From: Dichetophora obliterata
Taxonomy: Eukaryota > Arthropoda > Insecta > Diptera > Sciomyzidae
Direction of reading: 5' to 3'
Length of the DNA stretch: 64,000 nucleotides
Assembly: GCA_963920525.1 (NCBI GenBank)
Contig: OY986437.1
Coordinates: 94,833,175 to 94,897,174, forward strand
In this document: one piece after another, positions 21,998-32,990 of the stretch
How the letters are laid out: every line of letters begins with the position of its first letter
Position numbering within the stretch: position 1 is the stretch's first letter
Notes under the pieces: generated by a model
Told to the model about the DNA's origin: nothing
The model's database searches: none
The model's input: the letters and a program-made list of their open reading frames with translations, nothing else
Position numbers and translations under genes: made by a program

Positions 21998-22763
21998 GAA
22001 TTTGAATTTGAATTTGAATTTATGGAGTATACATTAGTACAATAAGAACTATGTTCTTTTACAGTACAACAGATAGATATCAAACAAATTAATAATTCTT
22101 AAAAAATATATTTAATTAAAACATTTAGAAAATAAATCAAGAGTGTAATGACAAAAAGTGAATAATAAAAAATTAAAATCTTAATAACTAACAATGTTTC
22201 AAATAGTAAAAAGAAAACAACAGAAAAAAGGAAAAAAAAGTGAGAAAATAGTGATAGAAGAAATTAATGAGAAGAAAAGTGAGTAAATACAGATTGCCTA
22301 AAGATTCCCCTCCCTGTTATCTTTCTCAAAGAAATAGGTAACGCATTCCACAATCTTACGGCATTAATGAAAAAAAGATTGGAAGTAGTTAAAGAACAAT
22401 GTCTAGGAACTATTAGAACACAACTTCTTCTGGATATGCTGAACTGTAGTTTTTCATAAATATAGTGTGGCGTTCTTTCATATATTATTTTATGTAGGTA
22501 AATAAAGTTTCTAGCATTAAGGTAACTTGCCAAATCGCAACCAAGTATAGCAGTTCTGAAGCTTGAAAGGTGGTCAAATTTTCTTAATCCATACACAAAA
22601 CGCGTGGCATAGTTATATGCAACATTTAGTTTTAGCAGAGAGGAAGAATCTAGTTTACTGTACACTATGTATATCTGAGTATGTAATTACTGGTAAGACA
22701 AGTTGCTTCACCAGCATACGCCTTAGGATATAATACGTAGGATATAATAAACTTTCAAACTTA
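21998..22763 (-). mobile_element. 5'-truncated LINE, copy B (inverted)
   Basis: The reverse complement of this segment follows copy A (1-871) from about its base 78 to its tail, ending in TTTGAA repeats at 21998-22018. It has a local rearrangement near 22725-22763, where GTAGGATATAATA is duplicated and about 35 bases of copy A are missing. It lies inside the hAT at 20856-23403 and is therefore younger than that element. Confidence 0.85.
22264..22665 (-). pseudogene. LINE reverse transcriptase C-terminal fragment (copy B)
   Basis: One open frame of 133 codons covers the C-terminal part of the reverse transcriptase, continuous through RRSCVLIVPRHCSL and INAVRLWNALPISL to the stop. It lacks the TTTGAA interruption seen in copy A, so it better represents the family. 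Upstream coding is truncated and shifted, and the catalytic core is absent. Confidence 0.75.
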
Positions 22764-22964
22764 ATTTAGATATTTTAAAAATTTTAAAAGGGAAGATATA
22801 CAATTTTTTCATATGCTTGTGAGAAATTCTACATAAATATACTAGCTGCACTGCTCTTCTCTAAACAAATAAACGAAATCGCTCTTGTGTCGATAAATGT
22901 AAAAATTTAATTATATATTTTAGTGCGCGACCTTTAGAAATTGGAATTTATTTGTTAGAAAATT

Positions 22965-23125
22965 ATTTTTATTTGGTTCGTAGCCCAAAAATGTTTATCA
23001 ATTGTTGCAACTTCGGTGTCATCCGAAATGTTATTTTTTAATGCTGGTCTTGTAGCGAACAACTTTCAAAATAGGCTTTCACCAGAACATCTTAACATGT
23101 TCATGGTTCCTTTAATTGTCCATTC
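22965..23125 (+). pseudogene. hAT transposase C-terminal (dimerisation) remnant
   Basis: The plus-strand reading VAQKCLSIVATSVSSE, followed by FFNAGLVANNF and NRLSPEHLNMFM, is the classic hAT C-terminal signature (LA..yLsivATSvpSEr.Fs.aG....rR..L.p...). Upstream the gene is lost or too decayed to follow, and the region up to 22763 is interrupted by the LINE copy. It lies on the right side of the TAGGGATG element, in the expected position near the 3' end. Confidence 0.8.
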
Positions 23126-23411
23126 ACTTATGCACAAAAATATTGTCTATTTAAAAACTAATATTGCAATATTTTTTTTGTATTTTACCTGAACTTTTTA
23201 TTTTTTAACATTAAAATACATTTTTCTTATTGAATCATTTGCTTTTTAATTGCCGAACAAAAGCGGAACAAAATTCATTCGAAAAAAGTCGAAAAAGTTG
23301 AAAAGTCGACTTTTAAAGGTTCAAAAAGTCGATGAGTCGACTTTTACAAATATAACTGCTGAAAAAGTCGAAGTCGACTTTTGCTGGCAGTTGAACATCC
23401 CTAAAGAGAAC

Positions 23412-25190
23412 TCGGTCTGCTGCTTACTCGTACAAAATGTTGACAAATTTTTAAATTTAATAGCTTCGGCTCGCAAGCTTAGTTTATCTCTCATTTGTTC
23501 TGGTATCTCTGATCGTTATTAAAAGTGAAAATACAACAAAGAGTCATTTTGATGATTTTTCACAACTTTTTTAATATTCATACAATAAAATTACAATTTT
23601 ATTTCATATAACTTCAATTTGTTCCACGGTGTGTGTCTTGGTGGAGCCCTCTCAATGCACAAAATTTTAATCTTAATTTAATAAACTCTATCATGTGTCT
23701 GGCGCTACAACTGCAAAAATGGCAAGACAAGTAGTGAATTTAACAGTTTAAACATCAAAGCAAGACATACATGCCGAATAGTATGCAACAAAACAACACA
23801 CCAAACAGCGTCAAAAAGAAAGCCACACAAAGCAATGCAATTAAAAATAAAGAAAACAAGAAATTCTGAAATTCTGAAATTAAAACAAATTAAATTAAAA
23901 CGCGCAGTTGTTGTGACAAGTTAGACAGTGCAACATCATTCGTGATGATAACGACGACAACGGCGACGACGATGAAGTTCCTGATGAGGATAGTGATGGC
24001 GACGCAACAACTTCCGGCCATTGAAGTAGCGCAGTTTAAAAAAAAAAATCACCAAAAAGTATGCAACACTTTGCATTAAAATGAACACATTAACAAAAAA
24101 ACAAAGAAACAGTAAATGTAAACTACTATTCAGCAATACATATATACATTAACAACTATACTTCCGACGTTATCTCCGTTCGGGCACATGCCTGCCTTGT
24201 TGTGTGTCGGTTTCTCAAGCGGTTTTTGTGCATTAAGTTCATGCATAAGCGAGACAGACGGCTGTGTAATGCAAAAAGCCACACACTTTACCACAATTTC
24301 GCTTTCCTGTTATGAGCTACCCAAAGAGATTTCCCATCAGCTCCTTCAAACTTTCTCTCTTGCTCTCTGTTCTTGTCAATCAATTTTGTCGTTTTTCTTA
24401 CTAAGTTTGTTGGAAGTTTTTCATTATATATTTTTTTGTTTTTTGAGGCACACCCGCATTTTTCATGCGTTTAACTAAAAAACTCTATCAACTCTTTTTA
24501 ACTCTTTACACATTCAGTACAGATTTCTTGTTACTTTTTGACACAAATTGTGAGTGTGTGTGTGTGTGTGCCTGTCTGTTTGTATGTCTGATTTTCGGTC
24601 TGTCTGGCTTTGAATAACTTTTTAATCAAATTATGTGAGATTTTCTCGCAAAGTTATATGAAAAAAATGTTAAATCACTTTTTACGCGACTCTTAATTGA
24701 ATTTAAAAGTTGTTGGTAAAGATTTTGTTTTAAAATTATTTTGACGTAATTTCATTACATCAAAATGGCATCACTGAAAATATAAGAAATATAAGAGGAA
24801 AGTTTTACCAAAAAGCGTAAAGCAAAAATAATGAGAGGCCAAGAAATGTAATGAATACAATAGTTACAAGGAAATATGCTAAATGTGACTATAAAGTCTA
24901 GAAAACTAGTTTCTTTAACTAAAGTTTTGTCTGAAACCGTTTGTGTTTTGGGCAAATATAATTAATAAATATATCTTTTCTTTTTGAGCTTTAACAACAT
25001 TTATTTTAAAAATTAGCGTTTAAATGATTATATTGGAGAAAATATTTAAAATTTTAACGGAGATACCTGCATAAGAGTAAAAAAAATACACATATATGGC
25101 AGCATTTTAAAAGTAACATTTGCGCAATTTTGAGTATGGGCTTAACTTAATACTAAATTTGATCAATTCTCAAATAAAATTGTTGTATAT
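23412..25190. other. No gene identified; low-complexity patches
   Basis: GAC/GAT-rich low complexity near 23937-24000 and a GT repeat at about 24552-24570. The ORFs at 23936-24136, 24188-24478 and 24755-24955 show no recognisable domain and skewed composition. This may be unique host intergenic or intronic DNA. Confidence 0.4.
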
Positions 25191-25493
25191 ATGTATAATA
25201 GACCATTCGTTATTTTAAGGAAATTTTTGATTATTTTTCCCACAACGTGCCGGCAGGAAAAAGATTTCATTTGATCAAAAAACTTTAAATATAAAATTTG
25301 GTTGTAATCGGATAATATTTGATAATGCCACCCTGTTTATTGAAAAAAGTTTTTATGTGAAAAATAACTGTTTTTAATTTAATTGATTTAAACTAAGTAA
25401 TAAGTAATTAATATAAGTAATTTAATCTGCTCCTTTTATATACTGTTTATTAAATTTCCTTTACAAAAATATATTTGTGGCTGAAATCGGTTA

Positions 25494-28400
25494 AGAAATT
25501 AAGTATTTATGAAGATTAAATGATTTAATAAGTGCCAAATTTTTATCTGATGGATACTTTTTTCGGTATTCTTTGACGAATTGCAGCACCAAATGCATCT
25601 GCTCTTCATTCTCAGTGAAAATCTTGTTTTACTCCTTCATAAATCTCACCCCGCGTTCTGCGGCATCGTTAACGACAAACAATTCACGGCAACAACTCAG
25701 AGCGTCCAAGTAATGCTCATTCGTTTTCCATGTGGATGGATCGCACTGTACACAGAGAAAACAAAATTTTCAAAAGTCTCAGAAACGAGCTACTTTTAAA
25801 AACGTTTAACCCAGATTGTGCACTTCTAACCTTTATTTTAATTTTAAAAACGAAAATTTTAAAATGAAATAGTAAAACGTTTATTTTTAATTTAAAAACT
25901 TACATTTTAAAATGAGATTCTAAAATGTTTGTTGGATTTTTAACAATGGATATTTTAAAATGCTGTAGTATAACGTTTATTTCCATTTTAAAAGCGAAAA
26001 TTATAAAACGAGATTCTAAAATGTTCGTTTGATTTTTAATAATAAATATTCTCAAATGTAAAAGGATTATTTTCATTTTAAAAACGAAAATTTTAAAATT
26101 AGATTCTAATATGTTCGTTCGATTTGTAACAATAAACATTTTAAAATGCAATGGTACAACAATTATTTATATTTTAAAAACAAAAATGTTCATTGTTTCC
26201 CATTAATTCAAAATATTTACAGAAATCTGCATTTCCTCTTATAATGTAAGCTTTATTGGTTTTACAAATTACAGTTTTATTTTAGTTATTTTAGTAATTA
26301 TAAATACATAGCTGATATACATAGCTGATAATGTTCACCTCGTTAAATTTTTTTAGATAATTATACTGTATCCCAGCGTCTATAAAAAAAAATAGAAGTT
26401 TGTCATATATTATTCATTTTATTTAAAATACTTTCATTTTAGTTGTGGCAGCAAATGCTCCAACTCAATCTCTTGCCTTACTTTATTTCAGGCAAACTGC
26501 AGAGTGATGAAATCGAGAATGAATAATATTTTATTTTCTTAACAAATATCAAATACATAAGTCAATGAAACATATAAAACAAACAATTCGTTATTTACAA
26601 GTGTTTTGATAAGACAAAGTCATACAAGACAAAGTATGTGAATTTTACTATGCTATAGTAAAACGTTCGTAGTTGTTTTAAGAACGTTTCGTTTCACTTC
26701 TCTATTTAAAAATGTGCGTCTTCATTTTTGTGTGTCGTAAAATGTTTTTAAAAATATAAATTTTAAGCTACTATATTATAGTAAAACATTTGTAGTTGTT
26801 TTAGAAACGTTTTGTTTTACTTTTCTATTTAAAAATGTGCGTTTTCATTTTTGTATGGCGTAAAATGTTTTAAAAAATATTAATTTCACTAAACGTTTTT
26901 AAAATGTGCGTCTTTGATTTTTTGTTTTCTCAGTGTAGGAAGTTAGGAGACAAACCAAAGGAAACAAAGAAATTTTTGGTTTTGTACGAAACGAAATGGC
27001 TTAATGTGTTGTCGCATATATCTTCCGGATAAGAAAATTGTCGACCGTTCTCCAATTTTATTATTGGTTCTACTGATTGCAGACGCTTCACCATTTTTCG
27101 TTTTTCGTCCAGGGAAACATCTGCATCAAAAAACGCAAGAGCCACTGTTTCTGGACATAGATAATACAAGTGGGTTTTGATTTTGAGCAATACAGCTTCA
27201 AAAATGGCTGAGTCCTTATTTGCATACGCGATCGAATTTTTGACGAAATTCAAGTCCTAGTTCGGGGCTGCAAGAGCGTTTGTAGATCCGAACCAGACTT
27301 TTATATACAACTGCACGAGAAAAATACATATGTTCCGTAGCCCGTTTAATTCCCTTGCAGTCCCCTGAAATTTGCGAAAAATTAAGATTTTCAACGAGCA
27401 AATGGCTTTACCCATGAATCTTGCATGTGAAGTTTAGCTGCACGTTCGGATTCCACCAAGATCTTCACCAAGGAATGCGAGTGTCTGTTCTAGTAGCTCT
27501 TTGTAGTCCGCACGAATTTGAATTTGCTGAAGTTTTTGAGAGCAGAATTTTTTATGATATCACATTCCTCATCGGCTATTTTTGAGCGAACCATAACATC
27601 ATCCATACCACTTCGAAACAAAGTGTGATCCAAATTATCCCAAACAGTGGCAAAACGATTGAAAAGAAGGACTTCGGGCGCGCTGGTTGTACCAAGTTTC
27701 ACCTTGAAAACGCGTTTTAATACGATTTCGAATATATGATGGCGACATGGAGTCACGAACAGCAGCAGCAATGTTCGCTCCAGTTGCGGGTTGAGCTTTA
27801 GCAGCGCTGAGAAGTTTCGAAGTGCCGTCAAAGCTGACTAGAACCGCGATTCGTTCAACTTTTTGTCTGCCAACTATTTCATCCATTACTTTGCCGTCCC
27901 AATGAACGACAACTACGTGCGCTTGATTTATCTATGGCATTAAATGGGAGAATGAAATGCACATTAAAATACCAATAACTACTATCAAGTGGGCCATACA
28001 CGCTTCGACCAAAATGACACTGGATATTTGACATTGAAGTTACCAGCTTTGTGGTTTCGGTATGGAAGTTACGTAACACTTGACAGTTGCGGGGTTGGAT
28101 TGCACCAAAAATAAATTCCTTTAAAATTTTGGTTCCAGCACATTTTATTTTTGTCGCAGAAGTGTATGGACCGCATTAAGTACAAATACGGTTGAGTTAA
28201 AATATATTTATCATGAACTCTTATTGAGTGGATTCCATTCCCAACTCGTGATGTTTTTTTCGCAACTCATGAATAGAAGTGTGATTGAGGACAAGTTTAC
28301 TTATATTAGCTCCCAAAGCCTCCGCTGCTGCCATCAAAATGTGCACGGCTTTTCCATCGGTTACTTTACCAGCATCGAGTGCTGCGGTAAGCCGTGGTGT

Positions 28401-29013
28401 TATCCAGTTCTTCCGACCACTTTTAGCAACTTTGGGGCTCTCATCCTGCACCTGCACCAAGTCTTCATCCAGAATCGGGTCGGTGGTTTCATCCGCTTCA
28501 TCACTTGTACTTTCATCTTCTTCTCCGAGGACAACTGAATAGAATATCAATAGTAATGCCAATAAAGCTTTCGCTTGGGCAAATTAATAAATGAAAGTAA
28601 ATTTTTACCACTTGATTGTTTTGACATTTCATCATGTTGCCTTTTTCGCGATTCCTCTTTCTGTTTTCGCTTTAGTGAACGCATCTCCCACCTATATAAG
28701 ACCATATCAACCCCCGTCATACACCCTCGGCGTCCCTTTTCTCCCTGCATCAACAAAAATACTTTGTCTTCTTCTATTTTCATAACGTTCAATGCATTTG
28801 CGGATACAATATCAAAAAGGTCGTCCAAAGTGCACGATAATCTTCGTATAATTTCAAAAATTTCTGCGCACATTTGTGTGTCTCACGTATTGGAATTCGC
28901 TCTTGCCGCCAAAATATCAATGCCGCGTCAACCGTAAGCTTCGAAATTTCTTTTACCGTGAATTTCGCGTACCGTATGTTGTAGAAAAACAGTTGTAGCC
29001 TTTGCCTGTTCAA
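25494..29013 (-). pseudogene. Transposase-like gene of the 25.2-29.7 kb element (broken)
   Basis: Blocks in order on the minus strand: an N-terminal part from 29013 with VKEISKLTVDAALIFW and RIPIRETHKC; LDDLFDIVSANALNVMKIEE with REKGRRG-like MQGEKGRRGC (28.85-28.70 kb); a Lys/Arg/Glu-rich linker; a 74-bp GT-AG intron (28608 to 28535); an acidic segment; KNWITPRLTAALDAGKV; VVHWDGKV with Asp at 27898-27896; CRHHIFEIVLKRVFKV with Cys near 27747; TSAPEVLLFNRF; LYYLCPETVALAFFD (27.1 kb); and, across the MITE, VVNDAAERGV (25.65 kb). Damage: a frameshift near 28.84 kb, stops in the 28.2-27.9 kb part, a frameshift and apparent loss between VVHWDGK and CRHH where a second acidic residue would be expected, and a stop after GVRFMKE. 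No standard family name can be given. RNase-H-like DDE transposase is an inference. Confidence 0.75.
25751..26935. mobile_element. TA-type MITE with internal tandem repeats
   Basis: The ends read CACAGAGAAAACAAAA and, inwards from the right, CACTGAGAAAACAAAA, flanked by TA at 25749-25750 and 26936-26937. It sits in the coding part of the minus-strand transposase-like gene. Removing it with one TA restores the frame between GLSPNF and the downstream WKTNEHYLDAL block. The interior has roughly 115-bp repeats of AAAATTTTAAAATGAGATTC-like sequence (25.85-26.17 kb) and about 120-bp repeats with AGTAAAACGTTCGTAG-like sequence (26.64-26.90 kb). It is non-coding. Confidence 0.85.
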
Positions 29014-30081
29014 CGGTAATTTGGCTCCTGTAATTTGGTGGCACCGAATTTGATGGCTCCGATCAATTCAATATAGCCGCTCGAACGTGTGGTTCTGGAT
29101 AAAGTAGTTGGCTGCTGTTCACCACTCTATGTTGGCGGTAAGGCCGACATCGTTAACACAAATTAAACTTTTTCAATTCACAAAAACCTTTCAATAAAAT
29201 ATATTAGACATGTTTGAGATTTGCCGCTATGCCACCAATTTATCTAGCCCTTTTTCTTCTATTTTTTTTTTGTTGCACTGTCGCATTGCTTGCTGCGATT
29301 TTGGCTGCTGTATTACTTTTTGTAGATGTAAGAGAAAGAGTTGTTGGTACGGATGATTTAGTGGGCAATTTATATTTACGCTTTCTCCTTAAATTCTCGC
29401 ATCCAAAATTAACAAAAATGAGCAAATCGGTGAGAGAAATGTGTGGCATATCGGAAAGTCTAAAATGGGTCTTACTTGACTACTTGGTCTTTCTTACTAA
29501 AAATTGCTCAACACGTCAATTAAGTTTATACTGCAAAATCTTAATTTTATCTTTCAAACCATTTTTCCAATGTTCAAAGCCATGGTGGCACTATCAGATA
29601 TTATCCGATCACAACCAAATTTTATATTTGAAGTTTCAAGATCAAATGGAAACTTTTTCCGGCCGGCAAACTATACAACAATTTTGACGATAGGTCTAAT
29701 GTATAACTTATTCTTCAAAAGGGTCTTATTAAAAATTATGTAATTCCAGTTTATTTAAAATGCTGAAATTCATGAGACAATTATAATATTATATTATATT
29801 GAGTTAAATTTTCTTAAGTGGGAGCACTATAAATCAACTTATTGAACTTTAAAGAATAAGTGATTAAAAAGTGAGTCTTACCCCCCTATTACGAATTTTT
29901 ATACGATAGACGATAAACGCTTGCAAGCGTATCGTAAAAATCAAGCATTCGTATTATCGTTTTCATACGCCCGATAGATAAGTTATTGTGAATGACAGTG
30001 ATTTTTTTTTACATTTGACTGTTTATTTAGACAAAACGGCTGTTATTCTCAATCAGAAATTTTTCTTTAAGGAATAATTTC

Positions 30082-32776
30082 GTGTCAGCAACGTTAAAAT
30101 TTTCAAAAAAAAAATTAAGAAAAGCAGAAGTTATGTTTACATCAACATCAATTGCCTTTTATATAAACCGAAGTGAAGAAAGTGAAGATGAGACTCGCAT
30201 AGAGGCAGAAAGCCACTATGTTTTTAACGTTGACCCCTGCCGCGAAGGCTTAATTCAACGGTGCTCCAATGCTTGGGACAAATATGAAGCGTCGGTCAAC
30301 GCCCCTTCGGAATTCAAGAAAGACCATTTTTGAAAGTTTCCTCTAATTACATGCCACAGAACCCCAGCACTGATGTCAAAAAGACACTATACATGACTGT
30401 GACTCATTCAGTCACTCGAATTAAAACATGACTTGGTTATTTTAACAACCATGGGTCATCTCAGTATACTATACCAAGTAATACAACCCTTTATTTGATC
30501 CGCACAAAATCATCCCATTCATATCAGAGGTCATCACTCTCTGACACGAAAAATTAAGGCGGCAAATAGGCCTGTCACTCACGCAATCAAATTCCTCAAT
30601 CTCAAATGGTCACAACTCAGACTATTTAGGTTTCCCCATCGCCTGTACTCAAATTCCAAAGGTAACAGTATATTGATCCGGTAGTTGCTTACCTTCCTAA
30701 CATTTACTGTTTGAAATTGGCGAGATTCAATCTACCATCATTCTCTTAGTAATTTAAGGGAATCACCAGCCCGAGTTCAACTAAAGTGTAACTCACACCG
30801 GCCTTTCTGGCCTAACCACAACCAGAGCGTTATTAAAACCCCACGTGGGCCTAACCCATATGATAGTCAAAACCCGGGCAAAAGGCTCCACCTGACAAGG
30901 CTCTTCAACATCCCGTCTACAGACCAAAAGTTCTTAGAACATTTATATCTGACTGTGACACCTTCAGCCACTCGAATTGTACTTGGCAAGGTTAAAAATA
31001 ACCATAGGTTTCCCAGTAAACCGGGAAAACCTCAATTCTACTTATGCAACGTCGTTATCCTAAATTAAGACTAATAAAAGCCTTAACAGAAAACTAAGAA
31101 GCATGAGCCGTTGTATACAAATTTGCTTATACAACGGTCCGAAGGTTAAATGTTTCCTACATAATAACCTTTATTCTGAGATAGGTCTGCAGAACAACAA
31201 TAGATCAGGTCTCCTCATCATTGATGGATGACTATCCCCGCTCTTCAAGTTATGTTGGATTGATCGTCCATCGAAAGCATATTACAATTACGGTGTTATG
31301 ATAACTTAATATCAAAACAATGCATTCTCCAAGAATTTGGCAGCAACATCCAAGGCTCTAGGTAAACCTTTTCTTTTACAGTCATCAGACGAACATTCAG
31401 GAGCCGTGCCTCCAGAAAGAACTCATTATGAGATCAGTTCATGGGCCGTGCCCCATGAACTGCCCATCCAATAACCAACCCTCACCCTTCCATTCCTGGC
31501 TTGGGACAGGCAGATTCCCCGAAGGTCCTCTGGCGGGTTTTCGCATAGAGGCAGTCGAAAGAAGAAAATTAAGAGATGCTTCCAATCCTTTGGAAATAAA
31601 CCGGATAACGTAAGTCCCGAGTCAGGAAGACTTTTACCGCCGTACCTCTACCAATTATCTTTTGGTTTATTCAGATTTCGAGCAAATTTTCGACTTTCGA
31701 AAGAATCGTTTTTGTATGTTTTAACGGAAATAGAAAGCAAATTGCGTGAAGGAAAAAACAAATCATCTTTACCAAATATTCTGAAGCTTTGCGCAGTTTT
31801 AAGATTCCTTGCGCAGGGATCATACCAACTGAGTGTTGGCAATGAGGCGTTCATTGGGTTAGCACAACCTACAGTATCTATTGTCATGACACAAGTTTTG
31901 AGTGCTTTACAAAGCACACTCTGCAGAAAGTGGATAAACTCTACGTACACGGAAGCAGAAAGAAAAAGAGCAAAAGCAAAATTTTTTGAAACAAGTGGTA
32001 TTCCTGGAGTAATCGGGTGCATCGATGGGACACACATCAAAATTGTAGCACCACAGAAAAGTTTGCAACATCTATATTACTGCCGTAAGGGATATTTCAG
32101 TATTAACGCAATGATAGTGAGTATAAAAAGATGTGTGTGTTCAACTTTAATAAAATACGATATATTACTTAAATTTTCTGATGTGTGATGATTTAATGAA
32201 TATAAAATACGTCAATGCCAAGCATCCTGGTGCTACTCATGATTCTATGGTTTTCCAAATGTCTGGATTAAAACCACAATTGGATTCAATATATAGCCGA
32301 GGTGAAAGGAATACTTGGTTATTAGGTATTAAGATGACTCGAAAATGTTAAAGCTCCATTTTATCTAAAAATGTATTTTAGGTGATGCTGGTTATGCTTT
32401 AGCACCTTACCTTTTAACACCTTTCAGAAATCCTACTGATGGTTCCTTGGAAAGCGTATATAATTCACGACACTTCAAAGCACGCAATATTATTGAAAGG
32501 ATGATTGGTGTTTTAAAGAGCAGGTTCCGATGTTTGCTAAGTGCTCGCGCGCTTCATTACACTCCCACAAAAGCAACTTTGATTATAAATGTTTGTGTAG
32601 CTTTACATAATATTTGTAATCATTATAATGTACCTTGCGACGAAGAGCTTGAAGGCGCGCACGATGGAGATTTGGAAGATGTTTTCGCAGATGTATTAGA
32701 AACAAGTGCAAGTGATTCTTCAATTCGACACGTTGCAGAAGAAATCAGGAGGAATGTGCTCTTGTGCTTACACTAA
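30082..32776 (+). pseudogene. Harbinger transposase (HARBI1-like), split by an insertion
   Basis: Exon 1 starts at 30082, is cut at 30208, resumes after the insertion at 31555 and ends at 31609. Intron 1 is 31610-31674 (GTAAGT to TTCAG). Exon 2 is 31675-32116. Reading resumes near 32184 as CDDLMNIKYVNAKHPGATHD, and intron 3 is 32326-32381. The last exon, 32382-32776, ends at a stop. The DDE residues are visible: Asp in GCIDGTHIKI, Asp in GDAGYAL at the start of the last exon, and Glu in [14 protein letters not shown]. Between exons 2 and 3 the donor (GTGAGT) is good, but no AG stands at the expected acceptor. AATAAA follows at about 32811. With the insertion and this lost acceptor the copy is probably inactive. 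Confidence 0.85.
30209..31540. mobile_element. Unidentified 1332-bp insertion with 14-bp target duplication
   Basis: The 14-mer TCGCATAGAGGCAG occurs at 30195-30208 and 31541-31554. Deleting one copy plus the intervening DNA rejoins the transposase exon in frame (DETRIEA then VERRKL). The insert is richer in GC than its surroundings. It has no poly(A), no terminal inverted repeat and no recognised ORF. It contains a repeated GACTGTGAC-TTCAG-CACTCGAATT motif (about 30398 and 30952), a perfect 10-bp hairpin CCGTTGTATA/TATACAACGG (about 31108-31137) and a second hairpin around GGGCCGTGCCC. A long duplication suggests target-primed retrotransposition (LINE/SINE-like), but the family is unknown to me. 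Confidence 0.8.
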
Positions 32777-32990
32777 AATTTTGTTCTTTTCCTTAAAAAA
32801 TGTTATAAATAAATAAAGCATTTTAATTGGTTAAAAATCAAATCTTTATTAATGTTTTAGTTAAGAAAGGAGAAGAAATTTAAAATATTTAGAAAAGTAA
32901 TTATATTTTCAATGCATTAAAATAAATGCTTAAACTAATAGGTGCTTCAATTTATTTCAGTTTAAAATATTTGGCAATCATTAAGTACTA

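Larger units (their letters stand above)
20856..23403 (+). mobile_element. hAT transposon, decayed, with nested insertions
   Basis: Termini TAGGGATGTGCAACT and, inverted, TAGGGATGTTCAACT are flanked by a perfect 8-bp duplication AAGAGAAC (20848-20855 and 23404-23411). The subterminal 120 bp on both sides are crowded with AAAGTCGACTTTT-type repeats, a common transposase-binding layout in hAT elements. The interior holds a hAT transposase relic (22965-23125), a pogo-type MITE (21487-21715) and an inverted LINE copy (21998-22763). Total 2548 bp. Confidence 0.9.
25199..29698 (-). mobile_element. hAT-like transposon with long inverted ends and an unusual transposase gene
   Basis: The element begins TAGACC and ends GGTCTA, between perfect 8-bp duplications ATGTATAA (25191-25198 and 29699-29706). 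Inverted ends extend about 150 bp. Their best-conserved cores, 25249-25333 and 29584-29668, are nearly exact complements, including the GCCGGCA at their outer edge. Inside is one minus-strand gene (about 29013 to 25494) that I link, from memory, to a family of repeated uncharacterised proteins in aphids, spiders and cnidarians. A 1185-bp MITE splits it. The 8-bp duplication and a CRHH motif point to hAT-like ancestry. Total 4500 bp, about 3.3 kb without the MITE. Confidence 0.85.

Noticed and set aside
24188..24478. 96-codon ORF with Cys- and Ser-rich, hydrophobic sequence
   Set aside because: No recognisable domain, no coding support around it, and the composition follows T-rich DNA.
25850..26170. 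CRISPR-like or regularly spaced repeats
   Set aside because: The units are about 115 bp, degenerate, AT-rich and lie within a MITE of a eukaryotic genome.
28224..28937. Plus-strand ORFs of 85-120 codons
   Set aside because: They are shadows of the minus-strand transposase-like gene, whose blocks and intron explain this region.
30082..30333. 84-codon ORF as a separate gene
   Set aside because: Its first 42 codons are the start of the Harbinger transposase; the remainder runs into the 1332-bp insertion.
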